From positions 49,055,197-49,119,196 of the forward strand of contig CM046858.1 of assembly GCA_025617745.1 (NCBI GenBank): a DNA stretch of 64,000 nucleotides, written 5' to 3'. Each line of letters opens with the position of its first letter. The stretch's first letter is position 1. Below, piece after piece: positions 1 to 11,694 of this stretch. The translations under genes and the position numbers were made by a program. Source of the DNA: Heliocidaris erythrogramma. Lineage: Eukaryota; Echinodermata; Echinoidea; Camarodonta; Echinometridae. The notes under the pieces are model-generated. The model made no database searches. It had not been told where the DNA came from and was given only the letters and a program-made list of their open reading frames with translations.

Positions 1-818
1 AAATTGACATATCTATTCTATATTTTTAATCTCAAATGGGTTTTTAATTTTGAAAAAGGCAATTGAGCATTTGGATTAAGAAAATCTTCTTGTACACATA
101 AACAAAATGGCAGCCCCCATGTGCTGCTAGCAGACGATACATATTGCTAGCAGATGGTAAATTTTGCTCAGAAAAAATTGATTCGTATCGATCTCGTATA
201 TTTTGACGCGAAGCCATATAGTCTAACAAGTAGGAATAAACACCTTTGAACACTATTGTCTTTATTTTTGAGCGTAATTCTCCTTTAACTGGAATGAAAG
301 GTTTTGTTTCTTTGTTTTCGTTCCCTTTGGTTTGTTTAATTTTGTATTAGGTGTGCATGTTTCTGCTGTAATCCCTTGTTTGGTGGACAAATATTGTTTT
401 CAGTGATTTTGAAGTGGAATTATTCTTTTGTTTTAAGATGGAATGTGTTTTAATCAGCAACTGATTGTGATAACATTAATATTGTGTTTTGGTTTCATGC
501 AGAATATTGCAAGTTTCCACCTTAGCAGTACACAACTGCGGTGGGGAAAAAAGTCTCCCCTCGGCAAATTATCTCATTTTCAGCCATGCATGTAACCCTA
601 TCACAGAAACATAAGCAACACAAACTCTCCTCTTCTCTTTGATTGCTTTTCACTTCAACAAACACATTCCCCTTTCTTGATGTGAACTCATGTTCTTTAA
701 CTCTCTCTCCCCTCTCTAACGAAACAAAAACATACACAAATTTGCAAATGACAAAATGTTTGGCACTTTTTATTGAGTAACATGCACATCAAATGTGGAA
801 AAGCAATCGATCAGAAGT
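1..818. other. AT-rich noncoding sequence
   Basis: No convincing exon or RNA gene is visible. Short open frames on both strands lack recognisable motifs. A pyrimidine-rich CT stretch lies near 625-725. The last ~70 bases may be the flank of the Tc1-like relic that follows. Confidence 0.5.
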
Positions 819-1195
819 TCAGTAGCGAGTAGAAGATCCGAATACAGCTACGACAGCCTGGCATCTCCTCCTCATGCTTGTCACCAGCCTGGTGATGCGT
901 TGCTGTGGGATGAGGTTCCACTCTTCGATAAGGATCTGTCGCAACTCAGCCAGTGTAGTGTGATCTGTCACTCTGGCGCTGGTCCCAGAGGTGCTCGATT
1001 GGGTTCAAGTCAGGGCTGTTCGCAGGCCAATCCATCCTCGTCACTGCCTCCTCCTGGAGGTATTCGGTGATGATCCTTTCTCTGTATGGGCGGGCGTTGT
1101 CATCTTGGAAGATGGCGTTTGGTCCAAGATTGCGCATGTATGGGATGTTGTCTCGGTATCTCTCTGCTGTCAGGTTTCCATCAACGATGATAAAC
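819..1195 (-). pseudogene. Tc1/mariner-type (DD34E-like) transposase relic
   Basis: Read on the minus strand, this encodes the C-terminal half of a Tc1-like transposase. The catalytic-core block FQDDNARPYR holds the second Asp, and DWPANSPDLNPIEHLWD holds the last acidic position. Just after HLWDQ the frame breaks and some 20 bases appear to be missing. The family tail then resumes in another frame (TDHTTLAELRQI, then IPQQRITRLVTSMRRRCQAV) and ends at a stop at 819-821. The N-terminal DNA-binding region and first Asp are absent beyond about 1195. It is a dead DNA-transposon fragment. The assignment rests on strong motif resemblance to the family. Confidence 0.85.
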
Positions 1196-3689
1196 TACTC
1201 TTTAAAAGTAAGCACTACCAAGCATAAAGCTTGTGCAAGGCACATTTCATCTACCAAACAGGAAATAAACTTGTTGAATCATTCATGACCCATTCAACAT
1301 CATTCACACACACCCGACATTGCAACAAAAGCAATAGACAATAGCCAAGATAGCCATTCAATTTGCAACTTTTCACTTTTGACTTTGCCCTCTATTCAGG
1401 GGTGCTGTGCATTCAAGGATGACATAACCATTGCAAATGGGGCATGGATGTGAAGGGGGATAAATGAACTTTCCAATGATCTAAAAATCAAGAATGATTA
1501 AAAAGCCGCCAAAAAGATATCAAGGCTCAAAGTTGAATTGCAGAACTTTTTTTGAGGGGTTTATACATATACATGTCACATGTGAAATGGGATTGTACTT
1601 ACTATCCTCTTTTCTCTCCTCTTTCCTCCTCTTTCCTCCTTTTTTCTCCTGTTTTGTCTATACATATATATAGATGGATAGATTGAGAGTGGATTGAAGA
1701 GTCTTTTGTGCCATTGGCGGAGTATGTAGTGCAAGTGGAAGGGCTATTGTTTGTGATAAGGTGCACTTTGTGCATTCCTCATTTTATTCAGCCCAGGATA
1801 GGCTTTATGTGAGTGTATTGTTTATTCCTTTCGGTCAGGAGGGTTCTTTTGTATATACTCAGATTTAGAATTGCAGGTGTAAAAAATGCAAATTAAGCTT
1901 GCCTATGCTCTCTGGTTGAAGCAGGCAAGTGGTAGAGAGTATTAGGACAGACACACCCAACCAGGTAGAGAAGGAGGACCTTGCCTTTGCAGGACTTCTC
2001 CAACAGTTTTGTATGTACTTTGAATTGAACACTGGCAGTAAAGTAATTGCCGTTTGTCATAAGTATTGTAGACTTGACTGCGGGTTATTTTCTGAAGGGG
2101 TGTTGACCGCCATTTTGCATGAGCAGAAAATGTTGGTTCATTAAATCAAGCACCACCGGTGAGTCATTTTTGGGGTACTTTTTAAAGCACCACCGGTGAG
2201 TTAGCTTTGTCCCTTTTAAATCATCAAAAGTAATGAGAGACAAATGTATTGGTACTTTGAATAAGTTTATACACTCTAACCAGTATCAATATTTGAGTTA
2301 AAGTGCGTAATTAAGATATGTGTTGGATAATTGTTAATGAGATTTCATGAAATATGTTGTGAAATGGAACCATTTCGGAAAGTAAAATAATTTCAGAAAG
2401 TGAACCGCTTCCAGTTCCTTGATTTAACTTTCAAAGAGACTTGTGTGACTAAGAAATTAATGCAACGCAAAAACTGTAATAATTATGTTTACCATGAATT
2501 ATTGCACGATAAAAATTGTAAAAGGAACCACATAGTAGAAAATGCTTTTGGACTCATTTGATTATAGATGGCACATAGCTTGGGCTAGGATTCCCGTCCA
2601 ACCCGTCTTGATGAGATGCAGAAAGACATGCATCTAGCAACATCGGCGAAGCCGATTGGATACGACGTATTCGAAGTCAACGGATCATCAGCTCGGTGAA
2701 GCAGGAGATGAACAATACGCGGTGATGTATTTGCGCGATTACATCACACTTTTGAGAATTTTGAACGATGAACAATTTGTGGAGCTTTACAATGTTGAAC
2801 ATTGAATTATTCACGTAACTTTACATGTATTGCATTATAGCCGGCCTGGTTTGCACTTTGTGCGTGTGGTCTCCAAATGATATTTGGTTTAGTGAAAATA
2901 AGATATTTGAGATTGTCTTGTGAATGCAAGGTATGCTAGGGAAGGCATTAAATGTGATAGTTTGGATGAGATATGAATTAAGATCGATACAGGATCTTAA
3001 TGTAGAGCAAGCAAGAGTTGATTATTAATAGGGTACTAAGATCAGCACAGGGTCTTATATTCAGAGTGAGTGTGAAGGAGTAGGATTCGAAGTTGGTTCA
3101 CGATTCAGTGCAAAAGTTCCCTTGTGGGTAGGTTACTCCAGGGCCTTCACAAGGGTAGATTAGTTAACAGAAACACTATTGATTCCCATTTGTTAGTCAT
3201 CTGGATTTGATTTAATAACTGAAATTGTCAAAGATTACTTGAGTTTTGTAAACGAAGATATTATCCACTTATTGAAGGTGACTGTAATAAATTCATGAAG
3301 TGGAATGGTAAATGGCATGTGTCTATTTTGTTTTATGTTATCCATGTGACAATACATGTTAACATGTATATATATAGCGAAAGAAATGAAGGGATAAAAC
3401 ACAATATAACAAAAGCAAAGTGTATTAAAACATTTGAAAATTCACTAAGCATATTAATTAATTGATTAATCAATTAAGCACATGTAATTCATGCCATGCT
3501 CCATCAGGTCACCCTTTTTCTCGTCTTTTTTGTACTCCCCGACCTCCCCCCCCCCCCAAAAAAAAAAACAACAACAACAACATACAATTACTTCAAAAAA
3601 TTTCGATAATTTCGGCCAGTGCGCCGAACCGAGGCCTGACTGTTTAGTCAAAGCCACCTAGAGTAGTAATGTAGAGGGAAAACAAGAAA
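1196..3689. other. Noncoding sequence with simple repeats
   Basis: No gene is recognised. A pyrimidine-rich stretch lies at about 1610-1655. The word GCACCACCGGTGAGT occurs twice at 2150-2205. A poly-C/poly-A/CAA microsatellite lies at 3547-3585. Segments around 2570-2780 and 2980-3170 have more CpG than their surroundings and look repeat-derived, but I cannot name a family. Confidence 0.4.
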
Positions 3690-4480
3690 TTAGACGAAAC
3701 TATGATTAGACCAAATGGTAATTAGACCAAATGACAATTATACCAAATGGTTATTAGACTAAATGAGTGTTGACTAAATGATTATAGACCAACTGAGGTT
3801 AAACTAACTGACAAATGGACCAAATGATGTGTAGACCACATGGCTATTAGACCAACTGGGTTTATACCATTTGTAGATTAGACAAAATGGCAATTAGACC
3901 AATTGATAATGGACCAAATGGTTATTAGATCAAATGGTTTTAGACCAAATGGCCATTAGACGAATTGACTATAGACCAAATGGTAATTAGACGAATTGAA
4001 ATATTAGGCCAAATGGTAAATGGACGAAATGATGATTAGACCAATTGGTTATTGGACCAACTGATATTACATGGAATGATGTTAGACCAATTGGCTATTA
4101 GACCAAGTGGCAATAAACCTATATAACTATGACAGGCTAAAGTTTGTCTGTAGTATTAGACCAATGGATATTAGACTAAGTGAACATTAGACCAAACTGT
4201 TATTAGACGAACTGAGAATTGGACCAAACGATTAGGAAAATATGGTAATTAGACGACGTGATGATTAGACGATGTTGGTGTTAGACCAACTGGGTTTAGA
4301 CAAAATGGCTATTAGACGAAATGGTTATTAGACCAATTGTTTTTAGCCGAAATATATAGACTGGACCAAGTGAACATTAGACTAAATGGCGATTAGACGA
4401 ATTGGTGATTGACAAATAGACCGAATGATATTAGACTAATCGGCATTAGACCAAGTGGCAATTTACCATAATTTACATCG
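3690..4480 (+). repeat. Degenerate ~16-bp word array (ATTAGACCAAATGG type)
   Basis: About 45-50 loosely tandem copies of a word near ATTAGACCAAATGGTT fill this stretch. Variants include ATTAGACGAATTG, TAGACCAACTGGG and TTAGACCAAGTGG. The core TAGACCAA(A/C)TGG is kept, while unit length drifts around 14-18 bases. This is more diverged than an ordinary microsatellite and shows no coding frame. It runs straight into the next array. Confidence 0.85.
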
Positions 4481-4484
4481 GTAC

Positions 4485-4795
4485 ATTATTTGCAACCAAT
4501 GAGTTTTTACATTAGCGGTCGACATGTTATGACATTTGTGGTAAAAATGGAAATTTTTACATTTGTAGGCGAAATGTTTTTACATTTGTGGTTAAACAGA
4601 TTTTTAGATGTGTGGGAGATTTTTAGATGTGTGGGCGATTTTTATTACATTTGTGGTTATTTTTACACTTGTGGTTGATATTTTTTGACATTTGTGGTTA
4701 TTTTGACATTTGCGGGTGCAATTTTTTTACATTTGTGGTACTTTTTACATTGGTGGTTGATTTTTACATTTGTGGGCTCTACAGGGGGGGGGGGG
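4485..4795 (+). repeat. Degenerate ~18-bp word array (TTTTTACATTTGTGGT type)
   Basis: Repeated variants of TTTTTACATTTGTGGTTA fill this stretch, which ends in GTGGGCTCTACAGG and a poly-G run. The apparent open frames rich in FLHLWLF are by-products of the repeat. A second locus at 27838-27940 carries the same words and the same GTGGGCTCTACAGG ending, so this is a dispersed element rather than a local slippage product. Confidence 0.8.
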
Positions 4796-4887
4796 GTAGG
4801 ACGAATGGTGGCGTTCGCGTCAACGCGACCGACCTTTCCGGACTAAGCCCATCTCACATATTAAATAAAGTAATACAAAATTAATAC

Positions 4888-5151
4888 CTCTGACGATGAG
4901 TCTGTATAATCCTCCTCTATTTTGATTCCTCTCTTTATAATAATGAATCTCATAGATTCCTTGATCTGATGTCTGGATTGGGTTTGGGAAGGTGATCTGT
5001 GTCTGACCGTTAAATGATGTCATCCTATCCCCTCCTTTCCTCCAGTTGATTACAATTGATGAATTTATCTGAATGGTCATGTTGATAATCACTCCTGTAT
5101 CATTCACATTGACTGTCTTTGTGAACATTCCATCACTGGGTACGAATTTAG
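4888..5151 (-). CDS. Ig-like domain exon of a Tie-like receptor (downstream of the pair)
   Basis: On the minus strand a polypyrimidine acceptor (TTTATTTACAG) precedes 5151 and a GT donor follows 4888. The exon is 264 bp, with phase 1 at both ends, as is usual for extracellular-domain exons. It encodes one Ig-like domain: KFVPSDGMFTKTVNVNDTG, then INWRKGG, then SDQGIYEIHYYKERNQNRGG and LYRLIVR. SDQGIYEIHY is the typical 'D-x-G-x-Y' F-strand motif, although the usual Cys is replaced. From memory it resembles the Ig domains of echinoderm Tie-1/Tie-2-like receptor tyrosine kinases. The splice phase joins exactly to the exon at 6434-6766. No EGF-like, transmembrane or kinase exon was found between 1 and 4887, so this is either a gene fragment or a gene running out of the window. 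Confidence 0.65.
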
Positions 5152-6433
5152 CTGTAAATAAAATCTTGTAGACATTAGTGTTACTACAGGTGAATAGGTG
5201 TCAGTCCCAAAACATTGTGTATACGAGTATACCATAAAACAATAATAGTTCAACGTGTTCAATAATACAGGTATAAAAACCCCGATATTTCTCATTTATT
5301 TTAATTATCATCGGAATAGAGTCAATCGAATTTTTCATCTTCATGTTTCGGGGGCGTCTAATTTTTATTTTTTATTTTTATTTATCTTTCTTTTTTTTAT
5401 CACAAAATTGCTTTGCCTACCAACACATTAAGGCATGTTTGAAGTATAATTGAGTTTTAATATCGATGAGGATGAATATGGCCACCAAGCCAGTAATAGG
5501 AATTCAATTTGCCACAGATTTGAATTAGATATCAATTTCATAGATGAAATGATAAAGCATTGGCTTATGTCTCCTTTCATTTCTGAAGAAAAAAAAAGAT
5601 TCACCCATTACGTCTGCCCTCTTGTCATCCGGATGATTTTTTTCCCCTCAAATTCTTGTTTTATGGTACAATTTGCCAGTAGTTTCATGGAAGAAAACGG
5701 TTTGTACACAAGCAAATTAAATTCTTGCATTTTCCTTTTTAATTTGTACAAGAACATTATGAAAGAATTATGATTACTTAGATGAAAGTTGTTTGTTTAG
5801 TTTTATAATATGATGAGAACTCATGCGATGGGACAAATTTGAATGGAAATTCTTGAAATTGCTCGCTGAAAGACAAAATGATCATTACATTCTACAGACT
5901 GGAATGTTCACTGTATAAAGAGTCTGGGTAAACTTTATGCAATATTGGGTAATGGGAACATACAAGTTCCTTGGGTAAAATTTTACCAAAAATTTTACCA
6001 AAAATTTGGTAAATTTTATCATATACTGGGTGCATTTCATGCGATATTGGATAAGGTTTTAACCTTAAAATAAAATCTAACGAAGTTGAATGGACAAAAA
6101 TCAAAACTGATTGAAGATGAATGGACAAAAAATAAAATTGCCTGAAGATGAGAGGACAAAATTTAGAAGTGTTAATTATAAGAAATTACGAATTTTTATT
6201 TAGAATTTCACGTTCAAGAATAATTGGAAAAAAACATGTAGGCCTATGCAAAGAGTGTTTAAATGCAGGAAACACCTACATATAGATGTTTAAGTTTGTG
6301 GACAGATGTTTAAATAAATCGTCCAAAAATTGATAAGAGGGTAATAAAAGTCACGTTGCTTTTTCTTCAGATACGGCCCGCTGTATAGTTTATTCCTTTT
6401 CATGAGTATTAATTTTAAGGATTAAAATCATAC
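5152..6433 (-). other. Intron between the two Ig exons
   Basis: AT-rich and noncoding. Positions 5975-6020 contain short overlapping inverted repeats of GGTAAAATTTTACC type. The open frame at 5450-5773 on the plus strand has no recognisable motif and is probably chance. Confidence 0.5.
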
Positions 6434-6766
6434 CATCACTGCGTTGGAAAAATGTAGTAACCCTCGTCACATCTCGACCAGATTTAGAAGCCTCGCAATA
6501 GAAAGGTCCAAAGCCATCTTGACCCCATCCACCTCCATTGGGGAATGTGACTACTCTGACATTTACATGTAGATATGCTATTGGGTGTGGCTGATCTTCT
6601 GGTGGTGATCGGTCTGTTGTTATCAGTGCTGAGCGACCAAATGAAAGTGAAGCATTTCCATCTACATCACTGCGGTAACATTGATACTGGGGTCGTGGAT
6701 ATAGTCCACTTTTAGTATCTACAGTGGTGTATCTCTCGGCGAGGACTGTAATGTGAACAACCTCAG
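6434..6766 (-). CDS. Ig-like domain exon of a Tie-like receptor (upstream of the pair)
   Basis: A 333-bp minus-strand exon with an acceptor (TTGGTATTTCAG) before 6766 and a donor (GGTATGA) after 6434, phase 1 at both ends. It encodes AEVVHITVLAERYTT, PRPQYQCYRSDVDG and FGPFYCEASKSGRDVTRV, with one Cys in each of the last two blocks as expected for an Ig disulphide (QCYR and FYCEAS). The strand spacing fits an Ig-like fold. Its last codon completes across the intron into KFVPSDG of the next exon, giving a continuous two-Ig ectodomain. A signal-peptide exon should lie at higher coordinates but none was recognised. Confidence 0.65.
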
Positions 6767-6854
6767 CTGAAATACCAAGCGAGAGATTAAAACTTTTAAA
6801 TTTTGTCCTGGCATTTATCATATATTTCCACTGATTTTAAACAAGCAATAGGCC

Positions 6855-7450
6855 TATAAAAAGGCAATCCAAGCTTTGTAAAAACAAAATTGGTTGAAAG
6901 GAGAAAAGTAAGAGAAAAAGGATGGTGAAAGTTTGAAAGAAATCAGACAAAGAATAAGAAAGTTATGAATGTTTGAATATGAGATCACTACATCAGTGCG
7001 AATGTCATATTGGCAATTTGGTTAATTGGTGACGTTTTCACAGTCAACTCTCCCATTTGTCGTACACCAAAATATCATTAAATTCCGGTTTTCTCCTGAG
7101 CGCACTTTCCCTAGGGGCAGTACTCAAAATATATTGTAGATAGCAAATTGTTATAGGTCCTCCAAAAAGAAATATATGCTCCTGAGTTATACGTTTTGAA
7201 AAACTGACATTTTAGTCATTTTGTGTATTAGAGCGAATAGGGAAAGTTAACCACCGCTATATACATCACAGTGACCGTACCCATACAGCCAAATTGAAAT
7301 TCCCATAATTATGTATAGTGATGACAACTTTTAAAAAATCATGACTTTTTTTATTACTTGTCCGATTTCGTTCAAACATTCACCAGTCTGCTTCTCTAAT
7401 TTTTCTGCTTTAACGCAAATCAAATTATTAAAAAGGTTGAATTGCCCTAT
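6855..7450. mobile_element. Diverged long-palindrome MITE
   Basis: The left arm (about 6885-6990; GTGAAAGTTTGAAAGAAATC then ATAAGAAAGTTATGAA) is matched by a reverse-complement arm at about 7340-7420 (GATTTCGTTCAAACATTCAC). The same arm words flank the cleaner copy at 53061-53581, so this is an older member of that family. Confidence 0.6.
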
Positions 7451-9150
7451 AAACACTAACTTTATTCTACATACTCTAAATCGTTTTCATGCATTATCAA
7501 ATTGTAATTGGAAGATTAATATTTCTTAAATATTAAATGGAAATAATATCCATTGAGAATCAGAGATAACCATAACTATGTTTGTCTTTTCAAGAAGATT
7601 CAGTGTGAATGAAGTACAATATACTATAACCATGATAACTCTTATTTATGAACTTTTTTATAATTCCTTTGTCCTGAAATTAGTCAATGTTCATGAGTGA
7701 GCTTCATTAATAGAACATTAATAATTTATTCCTTCACTTTATTTTGTAGTGATGACGACAATTTCTTTCGTCGAGATAGCACGTACCACGCAAAAAGATA
7801 TTGCATGTGAATTTAGTCACGGCAACAGATCCGTCAAGCCGTCTGCATTATCATACATTTTCATAAAATCGTCGATTATGCTCCCATCATTCAGACAGAA
7901 AAATGGATCTTAATGTATTCTAACAACCTACCTTGTATCAATTTCGGAAAAAAGACGAAAGGAGACAGAGATAATAAAAACAGTGTCATCATTTTTGATT
8001 TTCCCATTCTCCAATGTATATTCTCCGCTACGTTGACTTATAGCCCACATGAATGTCCTATACAATCCAAATCTTATCAGGGCGTGTGCTTTATATCAGC
8101 TGTCGTCCGCACGTTATGGACACTTCTTCCTAAATCTAATGAGTGCATGTGAGGATCATGCACATGCACACAAAACTTTTGTATGCGGAAATGGATTCAT
8201 AATTTTGTCTGGCCTCAACTTGAAGTGTCCACAACTGAAATATTTTCTTCCTGAAAGGAACTCTCAAGTTTCCTGGGATTTGGCACTATTTCCTGAAATT
8301 TGAAATATGCCGCTATGTGATGCTATGGTCACTATACTGATCGTGCGTGCTTTTGCGTGATTTTCGGTAAAACCTGTCACTGCAGCGGTCTGCAGTGAGA
8401 ATATTATAGCCATATTTCATATAGTTTTTGTAAATCTTAGATTTTGTAATATTTTTAGTTATGGGACTCTTAGTTCATCTTTTGCGTATCTCTAATCCCT
8501 TTGTACATGAAAGCCCATAGGAGGTGCTCTGTATTATAGTGAGGAGAAATACTAAGTTGTAATGCACACAGTGGGCACACCTTCGTTGTTTTAAATTGTA
8601 TACGTTGGCCAAGTTCATTGTCTACTGGGTGTTAAGCCCTGGCTTGTACCAGCACCCTTTTAGTCCGAGAACAATAGCCTTTAGGTCTGCTAAGTCAGTC
8701 ATCTTAGCCTTCTCAGCGTCTACGCTCTTCTTATATAGAGAGAAAAAGCTAAAAGCTATCAGTTCAAGTTAGAGTAACCAGAGAGAGAACTCAAGTTGAT
8801 TGTCATAAAAGTAGTTTCTTGCAGTTCGCACAAGAGTGCAAATGTGTAATCTGTTCTAAGCCTCCAATTGGCGAGTTTTCCCTTAATTTATACTTTCAAC
8901 TTTTCCGTTGGTATTTTAGAACTGCATATCATAAATAACATTCATGTCATGTAATTAAGAGTTTACAATAATAGTAATAGATAATATGTACATTGTTCCC
9001 CTTTGAAAGATGAAGTGAGATTGTATACTTTATTGAACTAGATGTGTTACATTTTGTCATATGCAATTAGGACTCTACTGTTCAGGTATTATTTTATACT
9101 AAGTTTTCACTAGAATGTAGTTGATATAGTTATACATTGTTATAAGTATA
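7451..9150. other. Noncoding AT-rich sequence
   Basis: No gene is recognised. The stretch 8555-8900 contains a TATATAG box-like motif (about 8735) and GA-rich sequence reminiscent of an LTR, but I found no paired LTR or coding region to support that. Confidence 0.35.
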
Positions 9151-9153
9151 TGT

Positions 9154-9242
9154 ATTGCCAAAACAGTACATACATGCACATGTAATGTAAACATATAATT
9201 TATATGTTTACATTACATGTGCATGTATATATTGTTTTGGCA
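9154..9242. repeat. Near-perfect ~40-bp-arm hairpin
   Basis: TTGCCAAAACA, a short spacer, then CATGCACATGTAATGTAAAC and ATATAA are mirrored by TTATAT, GTTTACATTACATGTGCATG, a short spacer and TGTTTTGGCAG around position 9198. The loop is very small and mismatches lie only near the base. Likely a tiny foldback MITE; a hairpin RNA precursor is possible. Confidence 0.8.
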
Positions 9243-10139
9243 GTATTTGGTTGTAGTTATTTGATGTAATATCAATGTTCCTTGGTAGTATAGTAAGGTT
9301 CATTGGTAGTATAGTAAAGTTCTTGATAGTTTAAGACAATCAGAGTCTTAGATTTGTACCCATTATGTCTTTGTGGAATTGTATATCTAAATATGTATTT
9401 TCTCTTTGTTTTATATTTCAGTATTTTATCTTGGAACTTGGAAGTTGGGATGACAAATAAAGTTATTTCGCATAAGCCAACACCGGTTCTATGAATATAT
9501 TTCTCTTGGAGTGTATATGAGTTCGAAACTCCGACCTGTTTGCCAAGAGGCGCAGGGCGGCAGCCACACCTCCAACGGAAACTTTTGCTCTGAAAACAAT
9601 GCAACCACCTTTCTATATTAGTCTGACTGAGGTGCCAAATAGTAGTTCTGATCTATACAATATTAGAAAGAAGGTTCCACTTCCATTTATACAATTAATG
9701 TTGTATTTATGTGATGTTTCAAATTGCTGTATATCTATTTTAGGATCTCTATAAACTGATAAATAGAAGATGTTGGATTAATATATGAAGATGCTACAGC
9801 CAATGATGAACACTTTTGTAAAGCCAAAAGACCTGATTAATGATGTAGGCCTAATCACCTGTGTATATTATCCTGACATTCTGTTTTGCAGAGAAATATT
9901 ATTCTGTAAATAGGTTTTTAGTGAAACGGTTACAATATACAGTACACCATTTGAGTTTTAAAACAAGCTTTGGTTCCAGTGTGATTCTTTTATGACTTGA
10001 ATGTAAATTGTGTTTTTTCTAAATAATTCAGATCAAATTTTCTAGCTTTGGTCTTGGTGCAAGAAATACACCTTAACATTTACCAAATCAAACCAAAACA
10101 TAAGATTATTTTAGTCAATTAAAACAGTCAATTAATACA
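9243..10139. other. Noncoding sequence
   Basis: No splice-supported exon. An AATAAA lies at about 9456 on the plus strand, next to a run of open frame on the minus strand (9272-9604) without recognisable motifs. Confidence 0.35.
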
Positions 10140-10425
10140 CTACTTTAATAATATTAGCTCCTTAGACCCTCCAAATTCGCTCTGACCATGAACCTTTTAG
10201 CTTTAGCTCTCGAGACCCTCCAAAATGGGATTTCCCAACTAATTTTTAGCTCTTCAGACCCTCAAAATTAGCTCTGCCCATGAGCCCTTTTGCTCCTTAG
10301 ACCCTCAAAAATGAGCTTCCTCAATTAACCATTCAGCTCCTTAGCCACCTGTTTTGAGATTGGCAGAGGCACACCCACATCCTAAAAAAGGTTGAGTGCC
10401 CCCCCCCCCCCCCCGGGGGGGGGGC
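10140..10425. mobile_element. End fragment of a poly-G/C-terminated transposon family
   Basis: Three to four diverged copies of a ~60-bp unit (TTAGCTCCTTAGACCCTC...) are followed by GAGATTGGCAGAGGCACACC, GGTTGAGTGC and a long C run turning into G. The same order appears at 46040-46233, inside a complete 599-bp insertion with target-site duplications. This is therefore a partial copy of that family. Confidence 0.75.
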
Positions 10426-11295
10426 CAACTCCTGCGATTCGTACGTTCTTTTGCCAAGGTCACAACTAGTCGTGCTCCTCTCTGCTCCTCCTCTTGGGCG
10501 TCTTGCACCCTCCTCGTAAACATACTCCCTCTTACCTGCAAGAACTCTTGAGGCGAACGTACAGCCCCATACAGTTACGTGCAACCGACGCGCAACCGAC
10601 GCGCAACATGCCACGGCTCCGTATGGAGCCATGGGCTTTGTGAGACCTCCGCAAGGAGCCCGTGCGATGGCCGCAAGAAGCACGCGTGCAGGAAGTACGA
10701 TGGTTGCGCGTGTCACGTGCGTTCATCAGAACACGTAGCCACACGCAGAGATTGTTGAGATTGCTCCTATACGTGCTTGGAAAAACCGTGCAGACCCGTG
10801 CATGCGACACAAGGATTTTCTGCGAAATAATAATAATAATAATACAACGCACTTATATTGCGCCATCTATCTAGTTAACTAATCCGTCGCAGACCACACG
10901 CACGGAGGTACATGACCGGTTGTGACCAACCTTTTAGACTACATTTCAACTTCCGCGAAGAACAGTCACGGGTTCATGAATGACATTGCCAATGCCTTCG
11001 ATTTATTCCCGGCATAACCGTTCGACAGATAATTATGAAAAGATATTTGGAGGATCCCCTCAATATACATGTACTTTGATTTTTCATACTAAGAAAAGAA
11101 AAAAGGAAATGGCTCCTCATAATATCTCTAAGTTTTCACAAACTAAAAAATGATTTGACTACGAGTGATAATAATTACGAGTTAGAGCAACTCTTATTCT
11201 GGAATTTCACGTTTAGTTCATTTCATTTGGTTGTTTCGAGGGCGAGATTTCAGCTTAGCTGAGACTCTTCGGTAGCGGTTTTACGTAAACAAATT
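10426..11295. other. CpG-rich repeat-like segment and flank
   Basis: Positions 10426-10830 are unusually GC/CpG-rich for this window, with internal repeats such as GCAACCGACGC twice. An (AAT)n run at about 10829 precedes ACGCACTTATATTGCGCCAT, which resembles the tails of some retroposons. No protein similarity is recognised, and the short overlapping frames look spurious. Confidence 0.4.
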
Positions 11296-11694
11296 CAGGC
11301 CCGTAACTAGGATTTTTGCTGGGGGGGGGGGGGTTCAACATTGGAAAAAGTGGACCTTTCTGAGGGAGCGAAGTGACCGATTAGGGGTGGCGGGTGGTGG
11401 GTCCGGGGGCGTGCCCCTCGAAGGGTATGGGCACGAGCGTAGTCAGAATTATGGGACAGGGGGTGGGTCAAATGTGAAGCCCGAACATATGCTACCACTG
11501 TGTAGGCTTCCAAATACTGCGAGCGAGCAAAGCGATCGAGAGAAAAATAAAAATGTACTTTTAAATGGCAAAATGTTATTTCATTAGTCACCAATAGGTT
11601 AAATGTAAAGCTATATATCTCCGGTCATCTGGTTGCCATATGCAGGAATAATTCATATTAAAGTTTTTAAGAAGTGAACGGGGGGGGGGGGGGG

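Noticed and set aside
2600..2680. Resemblance to a hammerhead ribozyme core (GATGAG ... GAAA)
   Set aside because: The conserved CUGANGA spacing is disrupted by an extra base and no matching stems I-III could be drawn.
4490..4884. Trp/Leu/Phe-rich frames resembling membrane protein repeats
   Set aside because: They are translations of the TTTTTACATTTGTGGT word array; the same words elsewhere are not in a kept frame.
5450..5773. 107-residue plus-strand frame as a small gene
   Set aside because: It lies within the intron between the Ig exons, is AT-driven in composition and has no motif or splice context.
8555..9480. Possible solo LTR with TATA-like box and AATAAA
   Set aside because: No second LTR, no target duplication and no retrotransposon coding found; kept only as a remark.
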